Shown: positions 7,145 to 16,059, counted from the first letter of the stretch. The stretch is DNA of 25,744 bases from Firmicutes bacterium UBA5486 (GCA_002427045.1 DIPO01000064.1:48971-74714), one strand, 5' to 3'. The notes: generated by a model not told the origin, from the letters alone. Numbers and translations: made by a program.

Positions 7145-7972
7145 ATGAAAGTACATATTCTTACTGATGATCGAGTTAGAAAACGAGGGCTCCTTGCCGA
7201 ACACGGATTATCGCTTTGGATCGAAAAAGATGACAAAAACATACTCTTTGATACAGGTCAATCTTCAGTTTTTTCTCATAATGCAAAAACTATGGGTATT
7301 GACCTTGAAAAGGCAGATTATATAGTGATCAGTCATGGCCATTATGATCATTGTGGAGGATTACAATATTTTCCGTATGCAGATAAAGGACCATTGATTT
7401 ATGCTCATCCCGATGCCTTTCAAAAGAAGTTAGCATCTATTAATCAGGATGAGCCATCCAGGGAAGTAGGAATACCTTTTGAAATTTCTGGGCAGAACTG
7501 GATACAAGAGCAGATTGTTTATACTAGAGAGCCTTTGGAGATTGAAAAAGGCATACTGTTATCTGGAGAAATACCTTATACTTGTACTTTTGAAGAAGCA
7601 CCCCAAAATTTTTATCTTGCGAAAGATGGTAAGATCATACCTGATATGATACTAGATGAACAGCTGTTGATTATTGAGGATAATGGTGAAGTTGCAATCT
7701 TTCTTGGCTGCAGCCACCCAGGAATTATTAATAGCCTTAATTATGCCCAAAAACTTATTGGTGATAAAAGGATTAAACTTTTGGTAGCCGGAATGCATCT
7801 TGAAAATGTAACTTCTCTTCGTTTGCAGAAGACGATTAGTAATTTATTGGAGTTTAATATTCAAAGAGTTGTTCCTTTACATTGCACTGGGTTTAGAGCG
7901 ATGTGTGAGATAAAACGTTCTTTGGGTGAGAATTCTCTAATTTGTTCTGTAGGAGATATAATAGAAGTTTGA
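7145..7972 (+). CDS. metallo-beta-lactamase-fold hydrolase (COG1237 type)
   Basis: The 275-residue protein has the MBL metal motif SHGHYDHCGG (H64, H66, D68, H69), the early strand NILFDTG, a third His in GCSHPGI (about residue 191) and a further His in VPLHCTGF near 250. The layout matches the group annotated as 7,8-dihydropterin-6-yl-methyl-4-(beta-D-ribofuranosyl)aminobenzene 5'-phosphate synthase, known from archaeal tetrahydromethanopterin synthesis. In bacteria outside methylotrophs the substrate is unknown. Genes of this kind often accompany NifX/MinD/ORP clusters, which fits here. The ATG is preceded by AGGAGGGAG. Two metal ions in the active site are expected from the family. Confidence 0.82.
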   Translation: MKVHILTDDRVRKRGLLAEHGLSLWIEKDDKNILFDTGQSSVFSHNAKTMGIDLEKADYIVISHGHYDHCGGLQYFPYADKGPLIYAHPDAFQKKLASINQDEPSREVGIPFEISGQNWIQEQIVYTREPLEIEKGILLSGEIPYTCTFEEAPQNFYLAKDGKIIPDMILDEQLLIIEDNGEVAIFLGCSHPGIINSLNYAQKLIGDKRIKLLVAGMHLENVTSLRLQKTISNLLEFNIQRVVPLHCTGFRAMCEIKRSLGENSLICSVGDIIEV

Positions 7973-8048
7973 TTCTCAGATTAAAGTATAATTAGTAAAA
8001 GAAAAATGGGCAGAAGGTAAGGAAAGCTGAATAAATTTTAAATTGATC

Positions 8049-8065
8049 AATTATGTAATTCCTTA
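8049..8065. repeat. single end of the dispersed repeat family
   Basis: AATTATGTAATTCCTTA is one base from the consensus end AATTATGCAATTCCTTA. No convincing inverted partner is visible nearby. The rest of the 220-base gap before the glycerate kinase is AT-rich and shows nothing else I can assign. Confidence 0.5.
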
Positions 8066-8192
8066 TATGATAGATAGTAAAGGAGATTTATTAAAGGATA
8101 AGCAGCTAAATGCCCTGTGATCGCAAAAGATCTTAGTGTTAATATTAATGATTATGTTTTAAAAAGGAATTAGTAGAGAGGAGGGGAAGAAA

Positions 8193-9341
8193 ATGAAAAT
8201 TGTATTAGCTCCTGATTCTTTTAAAGGAAGTTTAAGTGCCTTAGAAGTATGTCAGGCCATGGAAAGGGGTATCCGTCGGGTAGAGGGTGAGGCGGAGATT
8301 ATTTCTGTGCCAATGGCAGATGGGGGTGAAGGGACTGTCAGATCGTTGGTTGATGCTACAGGAGGAAAGATAATCAGTAAAATGGTGACAGGCCCCCTTG
8401 GTGAACAAGTGGAGGCTTTTTTTGGAATGACTGGGGATGGAGAAATGGCAGTTATTGAAATGGCTGCGGCTTCAGGGCTTCCTCTGGTTCCTGAGAAGAA
8501 AAGGGATCCTAGTATAACAACAACTTATGGGACAGGAGAATTAATCTTAGCGGCTTTAGATGAAGGGTGCAAAAAAATAATCATTGGAATCGGCGGTAGT
8601 GCTACTAATGATGGGGGCGCTGGTATGGCGCAGGCGCTTGGATATCGTTTTCTGGATGAACAAGGCAAGGATTTGCCATTTGGTGGTGCAGCATTAAAGC
8701 ATTTGGCAGAGATCGATTCTTTAGGGAAGGATCCAAGGCTATCAGATTTAACTGTGATTGCAGCTTGTGATGTGACTAATCCTTTAATCGGGCCTGATGG
8801 TGCATCTGCTGTTTATGGACCACAGAAAGGGGCTACCCCGGAAATGGTTAAGGAACTAGATGAAGCGCTTTCTATCTTTGCACAGGTGATCAAAAAGGAG
8901 TTAGGGATGGAAGTCGCAGATTTACCTGGTTCCGGGGCTGCCGGTGGTTTGGGAGCGGGCTTAGTTACTTTTCTTCAAGCCCGGTTAGAACCGGGAGTGA
9001 AGATCATTAGTGAGGCTGTTGCGCTTAGAGATAAGATGGACGGGGCTGATTTAGTAATAACCGGTGAAGGCCGGATTGATGGCCAGACGGTTAAAGGGAA
9101 AACTCCTATTGGGGTAGCGCGGGTCGCAAAAACTCGAGAAATTCCGGTATTAGCAGTAGCCGGTAGTATCGGTTCCGGTGCCGAGTTGGTTTATGAGCAA
9201 GGGATCGATGGGATGAGCGCAATTGTTGATCAGCCAATGGTCTTGGAGGAAGCAATTGCTTCTGCTGGTAAACTAGTCTCATTGGCTACAGAACGAATTT
9301 TTCGGACGTTTTTAAGTGGAAAACAAAGTGGTTGCAAATAA
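8193..9341 (+). CDS. glxK: glycerate kinase (GlxK/GarK type)
   Basis: The 382-residue protein matches the glycerate kinase type-1 family, which phosphorylates D-glycerate to a phosphoglycerate (2- or 3-, depending on the enzyme) that enters glycolysis. Signature segments: the start MKIVLAPDSFKGSLSA, MADGGEGTV near 42-50, GIGGSATNDGGAGMAQALG at about 131-149, SGAAGGLGAG near 250, and VITGEGRIDGQT near 288-299. Length is as expected for the family. GAGGAGGGG precedes the ATG. Its neighbours do not form an obvious glycerate pathway, so the source of glycerate is not shown. Confidence 0.92.
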   Translation: MKIVLAPDSFKGSLSALEVCQAMERGIRRVEGEAEIISVPMADGGEGTVRSLVDATGGKIISKMVTGPLGEQVEAFFGMTGDGEMAVIEMAAASGLPLVPEKKRDPSITTTYGTGELILAALDEGCKKIIIGIGGSATNDGGAGMAQALGYRFLDEQGKDLPFGGAALKHLAEIDSLGKDPRLSDLTVIAACDVTNPLIGPDGASAVYGPQKGATPEMVKELDEALSIFAQVIKKELGMEVADLPGSGAAGGLGAGLVTFLQARLEPGVKIISEAVALRDKMDGADLVITGEGRIDGQTVKGKTPIGVARVAKTREIPVLAVAGSIGSGAELVYEQGIDGMSAIVDQPMVLEEAIASAGKLVSLATERIFRTFLSGKQSGCK

Positions 9342-9378
9342 TTTTTAAGATTTTTTAACAATTAATGTTTAATTTCTT

Positions 9379-9415
9379 CCGGAAATGTAAATACTGATCA
9401 CAAGAACATTTCCGG
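9379..9415 (+). promoter_or_regulatory. hairpin abutting the ribosome-binding site of the YwmB-like gene
   Basis: CCGGAAATGT (9379-9388) and ACATTTCCGG (9406-9415) form a perfect 10-bp stem with a 17-nt loop. The 3' arm runs directly into GGGAGGGAG, the ribosome-binding site of the next gene. It could reduce ribosome access or act as a partial terminator/processing site between the two genes; it has no T run. Confidence 0.5.
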
Positions 9416-9423
9416 GAGGGAGT

Positions 9424-10185
9424 ATGATGTTACGTAGGTATATGATGAAAATGCTCTTTTCACTATTGTTTTTATTCCTTTTTAGTGTGAAGTTTGTTGA
9501 CCTAACCTTTAGTTTTTCCATTGGTAATCATCCGTTACTAACAGGATGGGAGGGAGTGGGGATACCCCTAAAAGAGGTGGAGATTGAAGGATGGTCAAAA
9601 TTAAATGATGAATATACAACTGTTTCCACTTTAGAAAAAATTGCTGCCAGTTTAGAAAGACGTTTAAGGCTGAAGAATCTTGCACCAACTTTATCTGGTG
9701 ATGAATTGGATTTTAGCTATGTAAACATTGAAGGAGAGTTTTCTGATAGTTCCAGAGTGATTATTACCTTACAATCGATTAGGGGGGAAGGTAATACAGC
9801 AGAGACTTTTTGTGGAGTGATCATTCTTTTAAAACCGGAAGCAGGTTTGTCAGATAACCTTTTACGTTTGAAACGTGCTTTAGAACCGGTAGTTGGAGAG
9901 ATGCCATTATCAATTGTTCTTGGTGGTGAGTGTAAAGGGCGAATCAGTGAAGGGGAGGCCTACAACTTGATGAAGGCGGTCTTCGGTCGTTTGCAAGTTA
10001 ACGAAGTAATCGGTGAGACAGGTGGAGATTATGGGAAATGGTCGGCCTTGACCAGTTTTCTTGAAGAGTCAGTGACTAAAGAAGGAACAAAACTTAATCT
10101 GGAATTTGCTTACAGATACCATGAAGAAGAAGGTATTACATATATAAAACTTGCTACTCCATTTTTATCGGGCTATTTATGGTGA
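9424..10185 (+). CDS. YwmB-like secreted protein (TATA-binding-like fold)
   Basis: The 253-residue protein begins with a signal peptide or membrane anchor (hydrophobic 9-31) and then a mixed alpha/beta region with no catalytic motif. The overall length, the central GE-rich strands and the C-terminal segment TYIKLATPFLSGYLW resemble Bacillus YwmB. YwmB is an extracytoplasmic protein of unknown function with a TATA-box-binding-protein-like fold, usually linked to cell-envelope or sporulation genes. ATG at 9424 and 9427 share the strong GGGAGGG site; the first was taken. It sits 82 bp after glycerate kinase behind a hairpin. The family assignment rests on recall of the pattern. Confidence 0.6.
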   Translation: MMLRRYMMKMLFSLLFLFLFSVKFVDLTFSFSIGNHPLLTGWEGVGIPLKEVEIEGWSKLNDEYTTVSTLEKIAASLERRLRLKNLAPTLSGDELDFSYVNIEGEFSDSSRVIITLQSIRGEGNTAETFCGVIILLKPEAGLSDNLLRLKRALEPVVGEMPLSIVLGGECKGRISEGEAYNLMKAVFGRLQVNEVIGETGGDYGKWSALTSFLEESVTKEGTKLNLEFAYRYHEEEGITYIKLATPFLSGYLW

Positions 10186-10306
10186 TAAACAAAATTAAGG
10201 CGTTGCATAATTATTACTTTTTTGCACCTTCCTATTTAACTGGGGCTTTATTGTTTATAGAAGAGCAGATGAAAGGAAGAAAATATCGGAACCAGCTTTT
10301 AGGGCT

Positions 10307-10327
10307 GTCATTCAATACGAGTGACAA
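10307..10327 (+). other. hairpin, possible small RNA upstream of a terminator
   Basis: TGTCATTC (10307-10314) pairs with GAGTGACA (10320-10327) with one G-U pair and a 5-nt loop. It lies about 50 nt before a strong terminator, so a short RNA ending at 10402 is conceivable. No known RNA family was recognised. Confidence 0.25.
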
Positions 10328-10374
10328 GCTATGAGATGCATGATGTAATACCCTCAAGCAAAAAAAGTTATTTG

Positions 10375-10402
10375 AAACCATGTAGAAGATACATGGTTTT
10401 TT
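10375..10402 (+). terminator. Rho-independent terminator
   Basis: AAACCATGTA (10375-10384) pairs with TACATGGTTT (10390-10399), loop GAAGA, and six T (10397-10402). It lies 190 nt after the YwmB-like gene. Confidence 0.85.
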
Positions 10403-10650
10403 ATATTGAATTTGAGAAGAATTAATATTTGGGAAATGAACTATATTTTTGCCAAACAGTTCAAAAGAGATGTAATGAGTCTCAAATGTATGGAATTAAG
10501 GAGGAAAGGACTTTAATTTGAATTATTAGCAGGATTTTAAGTAGTAGTAGGAAATATTATACTTAATATGTTAATTTTATTTTAATATCTGAGGGAATTA
10601 TGCATTCCTTAATCTACTGCTCTTTACTAACGAATTAAAGGAGTAAAAAA

Positions 10651-11637
10651 ATGAGAATTGACTGGCGGTTAATAATTGGCATACTCTTATTTATTCTTTT
10701 GTTAAGCCTTACCGTATTCTTTTTTTATTCTTTTAAAGAAGAACACTCAATACCACCGCCATCCAAGAATCGATATCATTTTGTTATGATTACCCGTGAT
10801 ACAGAGGAGAATTTCTGGGAGAAAGTCTTATTTGGGGCCGAGACAATTGGCAAAAGTGAAGGTGTGGCCCTTGAGTACTTTGGTTCTCGCTCTGCTGATG
10901 CTAAGGAGTTTGAACGATATTTAGAGATCGCGGTTTTATCCAGAGTGGATGGGATTCTTTGTTCTATTCCTAGTGGTACTTCTTTTCAGCACTTAATCAA
11001 TGAAGCATATGAAAAAAAGATACCTTTTGTTGCTTTAGGAAAGGATACTCTGAGTAGTAATAACCTTTCCTTTGTTGGTATTAACTCTTATAATTTAGGT
11101 TTTAAGAGTGGAGTAGCTCTTGCTAATACCGTAAAGAAAGAGACGAAAGTGGCAGTTTTTATTAATTCGAGTCTTGCAGATCAAAGTTACGATCGTTATT
11201 TATATGGATTTAAGCGAGCAATTCAAGATGCACAAACGATTAAAGTTGAATTAATTATTAACTCTAAAGGAGAAAGCATCAGTGCGGAAGAACAAACGCA
11301 GTTACTGCTTAAAAACTACCCGGAAATAGAGGCAATTGTTTGTACTGATGCTAATGATACCTTAGGTGTTGCTAAAGTAGTAGTAGATCTAAACCGGGTT
11401 TCAAAAACTACGATTATTGGTTCGGGTTTAACCTCGGAAATTGCTAATTATATAGAACTAGGTGTTATTGAAGGGGTTCTTGCTATGGATCCTTTTGAAT
11501 TGGGTGTACAAGGCATGTCAGCTTTACTCCGTTTAAAACAAAACAAATCCCAAAAAGAGAAATACTATATACCTTTGTTTTTTGTAAATAAGGATAATGT
11601 GAAACAATTTACGAATAATTATATAACTGTACAATAA
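10651..11637 (+). CDS. membrane-anchored sugar-binding sensor protein (XylFII type)
   Basis: The 328-residue protein has an N-terminal transmembrane anchor (about 7-27) without lipobox, followed by a periplasmic-binding-protein type I (RbsB/LacI) fold. Visible elements: FVMITRDTEENFWEKV, the domain-linking region with VDGILCSIPSG, VGINSYNLGF, and IVCTDANDTLGVAKV (family E/D-A-N-D-x-x-x-G motif). It is followed at once by a histidine kinase and an AraC-type response regulator. This order matches the XylFII-LytS-YesN xylose-sensing system described in Clostridium beijerinckii, in which the binding protein signals to the kinase outside the membrane. Start ATG has AAAGGAG 7 nt upstream. The stop overlaps a dispersed repeat. 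The ligand is inferred from the locus. Confidence 0.82.
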   Translation: MRIDWRLIIGILLFILLLSLTVFFFYSFKEEHSIPPPSKNRYHFVMITRDTEENFWEKVLFGAETIGKSEGVALEYFGSRSADAKEFERYLEIAVLSRVDGILCSIPSGTSFQHLINEAYEKKIPFVALGKDTLSSNNLSFVGINSYNLGFKSGVALANTVKKETKVAVFINSSLADQSYDRYLYGFKRAIQDAQTIKVELIINSKGESISAEEQTQLLLKNYPEIEAIVCTDANDTLGVAKVVVDLNRVSKTTIIGSGLTSEIANYIELGVIEGVLAMDPFELGVQGMSALLRLKQNKSQKEKYYIPLFFVNKDNVKQFTNNYITVQ

Positions 11638-11665
11638 ATTATGTAATTTAAGGAATTGTATAAAT
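11637..11665. repeat. dispersed repeat, back-to-back ends
   Basis: AATTATGTAATT and AATTGTATAAATT meet around TAAGG in the 56-base gap between the sensor and kinase genes. The stop codon of the sensor gene lies at its left edge. It looks like two ends fused or a minimal element. Confidence 0.5.
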
Positions 11666-11693
11666 TGATAGATTTTAAGAGTAGGAAGAGAAG

Positions 11694-13196
11694 ATGAAAA
11701 AACGGATTAATCAATCAATTCGAATTAAACTCATATGTTCGTTTTTAATTCTTAGCTGTATCTTTGCACTGGTTAACTTTTTTTCATATTATACTGAACG
11801 AACTCTGCTTAAGCGGATTAATGCCCTGCTTACGAATAATATTAAGCTTAAAGAATACACCTCCAATGTAGATAACCTTGTTAACTCTCTTGAGAAATAT
11901 TTGGTTTCCAGAAACTTTGATATGTTAAGGGAATATCTCCATTATGGGCAATTAATTGAAGCTACTTATCCCCAGCTTACAATTATTGAAGAATCCATTG
12001 ACAACTATCTCCTCTTAGAGAATATTAAAAATATGTCTAGATTCTTTCTTTATGAAGCCGACAAAGCGGTTCAAGCTAAAAGAGCTAGAAATAGTGAAGA
12101 ATATCATCAATGTTTTGTTGAAGTAGTTCGATACAGCGTTAATATTAAATGGGCGATTGACAGATTAATTATCAAGCAATTAGAGGAGAATAGCCGTCAA
12201 TATCTGCAGATTTCAAACCGGCTATTCTATACTCAGCGCTTAAGTTTGTTCTTGATTATTTCGGCTTTAATTGTGGGTATTGTGGTTGCTATTTGGATTA
12301 GTTTTCGCTTAACTGACCCTTTGCGTAAGCTGGCTGAGGCAGCGGAGGTGGTTTCAACAGGGGATTTCTCAATAGAGCCATTGCCTGTTTCAACAGATGA
12401 CGAAATCGCTGTAGTTACAGAGGCTTTCAATGATATGGTTGCTAGTATTACGCGTCTTTTTGAAGAAATAAAGAGCCAGTCAAATTTGGAGAAAAGGTTA
12501 AAGGAACAAGAACTCCAAAACCTTATTATGAAAAACACTTTACGTGAAGCAGAATTGCATTCCTTACAATCACAAATTAATCCGCACTTTTTATTTAATA
12601 CTTTAAATGCTGGTGTACAATTGGCAATAATGGAAGATGCAGAAAAAACTAGTGAATTTATTGATAAAGTTGCTAGCCTACTCAGATATAGCTTGCGCCG
12701 GATTGAAAATCCTGTGACTTTAAGGGAAGAAGCGAATAATGTTAAGACGTATTTTTTTATTCTCCAAACTCGTTATGGGCCTGATCGTTTTAAGTTCTCT
12801 GTAAATATCCAAGCGGAAGCCGCTGTTTGCCAGATACCGCTTTTAACCTTGCAGCCGCTTGTCGAAAATGCTTTGATTCATGGAATCGAAAATTTAGAAA
12901 GTAAAGGAGAGATTATTGTGAATGCATACTGCCATGAAGACCGCTTGTTAGTAGAAGTATTTGACAATGGGCAAGGAATGGATGAAATCACTTTAACTCG
13001 CCTGCAGAATAATGAGAAACTTCCAGGGCATACAACGGGTTTAGGCCTTGCCAATGTTAGAGAGCGTTCGCGGCTCTTTTTAGGAGAAAGCTGTAAAATG
13101 AGGATTAAAAGTGCTCCTGGAAAAGGGACAAAAATTACCCTGGACTTGCCCGCCGTTAAAGAAGGAGGGGTAGGAATTGAGGATCTTGGTTGCTGA
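11694..13196 (+). CDS. sensor histidine kinase, LytS/YesM type with HAMP domain
   Basis: The 500-residue protein has two membrane helices (about 12-32 and 183-205) enclosing an extracytoplasmic helical region. A HAMP domain (about 205-258), a coiled linker, a His_kinase domain with the phosphoacceptor in INPHFLFN (H298) and a HATPase domain follow. The HATPase domain shows VENALIHG (N box), DNGQGMD and GLGLANVRERS (G boxes). This architecture is that of the YesM/LytS class, which phosphorylates a cognate YesN-type regulator. The extracytoplasmic part is all-helical and would receive its signal from the sugar-binding protein encoded upstream. ATG start with GGAAGAG upstream. It overlaps the regulator gene by 20 bp. 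Confidence 0.92.
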   Translation: MKKRINQSIRIKLICSFLILSCIFALVNFFSYYTERTLLKRINALLTNNIKLKEYTSNVDNLVNSLEKYLVSRNFDMLREYLHYGQLIEATYPQLTIIEESIDNYLLLENIKNMSRFFLYEADKAVQAKRARNSEEYHQCFVEVVRYSVNIKWAIDRLIIKQLEENSRQYLQISNRLFYTQRLSLFLIISALIVGIVVAIWISFRLTDPLRKLAEAAEVVSTGDFSIEPLPVSTDDEIAVVTEAFNDMVASITRLFEEIKSQSNLEKRLKEQELQNLIMKNTLREAELHSLQSQINPHFLFNTLNAGVQLAIMEDAEKTSEFIDKVASLLRYSLRRIENPVTLREEANNVKTYFFILQTRYGPDRFKFSVNIQAEAAVCQIPLLTLQPLVENALIHGIENLESKGEIIVNAYCHEDRLLVEVFDNGQGMDEITLTRLQNNEKLPGHTTGLGLANVRERSRLFLGESCKMRIKSAPGKGTKITLDLPAVKEGGVGIEDLGC

Positions 13197-14799
13197 TGAT
13201 GAACAGATCATGCTAGATTCGATCTGCCAAATGTTGGGGAGTTTAGCTGATATTACTCTTGAAACTGCCCGGACCGGCCGTGAAGCAATTGATAAAGCCT
13301 ATAGTTTCAATCCTGATGTGGTTTTAATTGATATTAGAATGCCGGGGATTAATGGATTAGAAGCTTTATCTGAGCTTCGTCGTCTAAAACCAAATATGAT
13401 TACTATCGTTATTTCGGCTTATGATAATTTTCATTATGCTCAAGAATCAATTAGATTAGGTGTTTTTGAATATTTGTTAAAACCGATTAACAAAGCAAGA
13501 TTACTGGGAACCATTGACAAAGCAAAAAGAGAATTAGAAAAAGAAGAACAGCGAAGACAAGAAAATTTGGAATTACGGGAAAAGTACAAGAAGCTTCTTC
13601 CGTATATTGAAAATGAATTTCTTCAATCTCTTATCTCTGGGATTGATGAACTTGCATTTAAAGAATACCAGGAGTTATTGGGTGCTTCTTTTCATATCGG
13701 TTTTTTTATGGTTATATCATACATAGATTTACAAGAAGTTTATAAAGAAAATATAGAACTTAAATATTATTTTAGAAATAAATTAGCTGAACTGGTCGGG
13801 GATATAAGAAATCTTTTTCCCTGCTTTATTGGCCAGATAAAGAATAATCGGATTGTAATTTTTATTCCTTTACCAAATCTCCAAGATCGGGTTGAGACAG
13901 AAAAAACACCTCAATATTATGGAGAAAGAGTTTTACAGCATTTGAGGGAGAAAAATAATGGAGAGGGTTTCCGTATAGGGATCGGAAGTATCTATTCTTC
14001 TCCTCACCATTTTAAGTTTTCATATCATGAAGCAGTCCAGGCTTTAAATCATGCTATTAATGAACCGCTTAAAATCTATCCTCAGCTAAAAAAAACACCG
14101 GATGATCTTTGGGAAAAAGAGCTTTGTCAGTACTTCCAGGAGATCTTGGATAGCCTACGTTTTGGCCATACTAATAGAATAGAAACTTTGGTGGCAGGGT
14201 TGGCTTCTACTTATTCTGTACTAAACAAAAAACAGAGCGATCTCTTTCGTTTTCATCTATTAAGTTTATTACTTGATGTATGTAAGCTAAGTAATGAAAA
14301 CCTCAATAATGAAGAAGAGAAATATAATAGTTTTCAACGGGTCTTTTTCCTTTTTACTCAGGCAAAGTCGCTTCCTGACCTGTCTTTACAGGTTGGAGAG
14401 TTAATTATTTATCTAGCTCACCGGATTAAAGAGAGCCAGGATGGACAGATCACAATAGTTGTCCAAAAAGCAAAACAGATTATTGAAGAAGATTATGCTA
14501 ATCAATTGTCGCTGAAAGAGGTAGCTTGTGCTGTAAATGTTAGTCCTTTTTATCTTAGCCGTGTTTTCCGTGAAGAGATTGGGGCTGGCTTTGTTGAATA
14601 TCTCACTAAGGTTCGATTGGAAAAGGCATTAGAATTACTAGCTCAAGGCATTTCGGTAAAAGAGTGTTGTTTTTCGGTGGGATATAATGATCCTAATTAT
14701 TTTAGTCGCCTATTTAAAAAACACTATAATGTAACTCCTACTCAATACCGAGATGGAGAGTTTGAAATGAAAGGCGGTGGTTTTTCCGGTGAAAATTAA
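13177..14799 (+). CDS. YesN-type response regulator (receiver + AraC DNA-binding domain)
   Basis: The 540-residue protein has a receiver domain (1-120) with acidic pocket D7/D8, phosphoacceptor D52 in VLIDIRMPG, S80 and K102 in LLKPIN. A long middle region of about 300 residues follows, then a C-terminal AraC-type double helix-turn-helix (about 430-530: LSLKEVACAVNVSPFYLSR and CFSVGYNDPNYFSRLFKKH). It is the transcription factor of the upstream kinase and probably activates the xyl transport genes. The start is TTG at 13177 inside the kinase gene, with GAAGGAGGGG 6 nt upstream; the sequence after it (MRILVADDE) is the canonical receiver start. It runs to the edge of the next gene. Confidence 0.92.
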   Translation: MRILVADDEQIMLDSICQMLGSLADITLETARTGREAIDKAYSFNPDVVLIDIRMPGINGLEALSELRRLKPNMITIVISAYDNFHYAQESIRLGVFEYLLKPINKARLLGTIDKAKRELEKEEQRRQENLELREKYKKLLPYIENEFLQSLISGIDELAFKEYQELLGASFHIGFFMVISYIDLQEVYKENIELKYYFRNKLAELVGDIRNLFPCFIGQIKNNRIVIFIPLPNLQDRVETEKTPQYYGERVLQHLREKNNGEGFRIGIGSIYSSPHHFKFSYHEAVQALNHAINEPLKIYPQLKKTPDDLWEKELCQYFQEILDSLRFGHTNRIETLVAGLASTYSVLNKKQSDLFRFHLLSLLLDVCKLSNENLNNEEEKYNSFQRVFFLFTQAKSLPDLSLQVGELIIYLAHRIKESQDGQITIVVQKAKQIIEEDYANQLSLKEVACAVNVSPFYLSRVFREEIGAGFVEYLTKVRLEKALELLAQGISVKECCFSVGYNDPNYFSRLFKKHYNVTPTQYRDGEFEMKGGGFSGEN

Positions 14800-15862
14800 G
14801 GTGAAAAGGAATACTATTTTACTTGTATTACTCACCTTTCTTATTGTTTTAAATGGATGTAATTGGCTGAAGAAAACCGATTCAGAACCAGAAAAGACAT
14901 ACAAAATTGGCTTTGCCATGGCTACTTTACGTGAGGAACGTTGGCGCCGGGATCGTGATTATTTTTCGGAACGGATTAAAGAGCTCCATGCTGAAGTTTT
15001 ATTCCAAAATGCTAATAATGACCATGACCAGCAAATGCGTCAGGTGGAATACCTTTTAAGTCAAAAAATTGATGTTTTAGTTCTTGTTCCCCAGAACCTT
15101 GAGGCAGCTGCATATGCAGTACAGATGGCTAAAAAAGCTGGTGTAAAGGTGATCTCCTATGACCGTTTAATACGCAATTCTAATCTAGATTTATATATTT
15201 CTTTTGATAATATTAAAGTTGGCGAATATATGGCTGAGTATATGGTGGGCCAGTTACCGCGTGGGCACTACGTAATTATTAATGGTGCTCCCACCGATAA
15301 TAATTGTTATATGTTTAATCAAGGCTACAAAAATGTATTTAATAACTATATCAAAAACAATAAGATTGAAATTGTGTTTGAAGGGTGGGCAGAAGATTGG
15401 CGGCCCGAACAAGCTTACCAGTATATCCAAACTTTACTGGCTCAAGGGAAAACTTTTGATGCTGTGATCGCAGCGAATGATGCCTTAGCTAGTGCCGTTA
15501 TTGAGGCTCTTTCTGAGTGGCGGTTAGCTGGGAAAGTCCTAGTAGCAGGACATGATGCAGACCTTTCGGGCTGTCAACGGATTGTAGAAGGGACTCAGTT
15601 GTTGACGATCTATAAACCAATCCGTCAATTAGCTTATCGGGCGGCTGATTTAGCTTTAGCTTTGGCTCAAGGGAAAGAAATCAAGACTAATTATGAACCG
15701 ATCTTTAATGGGAAACATTTTATTCCTTCGGAAATAATCAATCCCATTCCAATTGATAAGAATAACATCGATATTATAATTAAAGATAATTTCCACCGTA
15801 CTGAAGATATTTATTTGAATCTTCCTAAGGATAAATGGCCTAAAGAGAATGGGAAAAGCTAA
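14789..15862 (+). CDS. XylF-like xylose-binding lipoprotein
   Basis: The 357-residue protein has a signal peptide ending in a lipobox (VLNGC, Cys24), so it should be a lipid-anchored binding protein. The mature part follows XylF closely: FAMATLREERWRRDRDYF, SYDRLIRNSNLDLYISFDN, INGAPTDNN, VIAANDALASAVIEAL, GHDADLSGCQRI and YKPIRQLA. It lies in the sensor operon, overlapping the response-regulator gene by 11 bp. Start choice is uncertain: GTG at 14777, 14789 or 14801 are all in frame; 14789 has GGTGG 8 nt upstream. A terminator follows, which separates it from the second xylF. It may feed the sensor or serve the XylGH permease as a second binding protein. Confidence 0.85.
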   Translation: MKIKVKRNTILLVLLTFLIVLNGCNWLKKTDSEPEKTYKIGFAMATLREERWRRDRDYFSERIKELHAEVLFQNANNDHDQQMRQVEYLLSQKIDVLVLVPQNLEAAAYAVQMAKKAGVKVISYDRLIRNSNLDLYISFDNIKVGEYMAEYMVGQLPRGHYVIINGAPTDNNCYMFNQGYKNVFNNYIKNNKIEIVFEGWAEDWRPEQAYQYIQTLLAQGKTFDAVIAANDALASAVIEALSEWRLAGKVLVAGHDADLSGCQRIVEGTQLLTIYKPIRQLAYRAADLALALAQGKEIKTNYEPIFNGKHFIPSEIINPIPIDKNNIDIIIKDNFHRTEDIYLNLPKDKWPKENGKS

Positions 15863-15907
15863 AGCAAGATCGATCTGGATTTTTTAAACTACAAAATAGT
15901 TTAGATT

Positions 15908-15937
15908 AAGCAACCTTTAAAGTAGGGTTGCTTTTTT
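15908..15937 (+). terminator. Rho-independent terminator after the sensor operon
   Basis: AAGCAACC (15908-15915) pairs with GGTTGCTT (15926-15933), loop about 10 nt, followed by T6. It separates the sensing genes from the xylFGH genes. Confidence 0.88.
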
Positions 15938-16020
15938 GTTACAAAAATTTGTCCTTGAAGAGCAAGCTATTCTAGGTACATTTGGGGAAATAATTGTTAA
16001 AATCTAATTAACTGATATAT

Positions 16021-16059
16021 CTACCGGCTCAAAGAAATAAAAAGAACTTTGGCTGGTAG
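16021..16059 (+). promoter_or_regulatory. leader hairpin upstream of xylF
   Basis: CTACCGGC (16021-16028) pairs with GCTGGTAG (16052-16059) with one G-U pair. An inner AAAG/CTTT helix extends it. It ends 17 nt before the AAAAGGAGG ribosome-binding site of xylF and could be a 5' stabilising hairpin for an abundant mRNA. A promoter could not be fixed with confidence: TTGTTA-N16-TATATC (15994-16021) would start transcription inside the hairpin, while TTGAAG-N16-TACATT further upstream is weak. Confidence 0.45.

Larger units (their letters stand above)
10195..10613. repeat. long MITE-like element E5 filling the gap between YwmB-like and sugar-sensor genes
   Basis: The left end ATTAAGGCGTTGCATAATTA (10194-10213) and right end GGAATTATGCATTCCTTAAT (10593-10612) are inverted, about 415 bp apart. 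The left end continues TTACTTTTTTGCACCTTCC, which matches, inverted, GGAAGGTGCGAATAG inside element E3 (20589-20603). The element therefore accounts for most of the 465-base gene-free stretch. A terminator hairpin lies near its centre. No ORF is seen. Confidence 0.5.
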
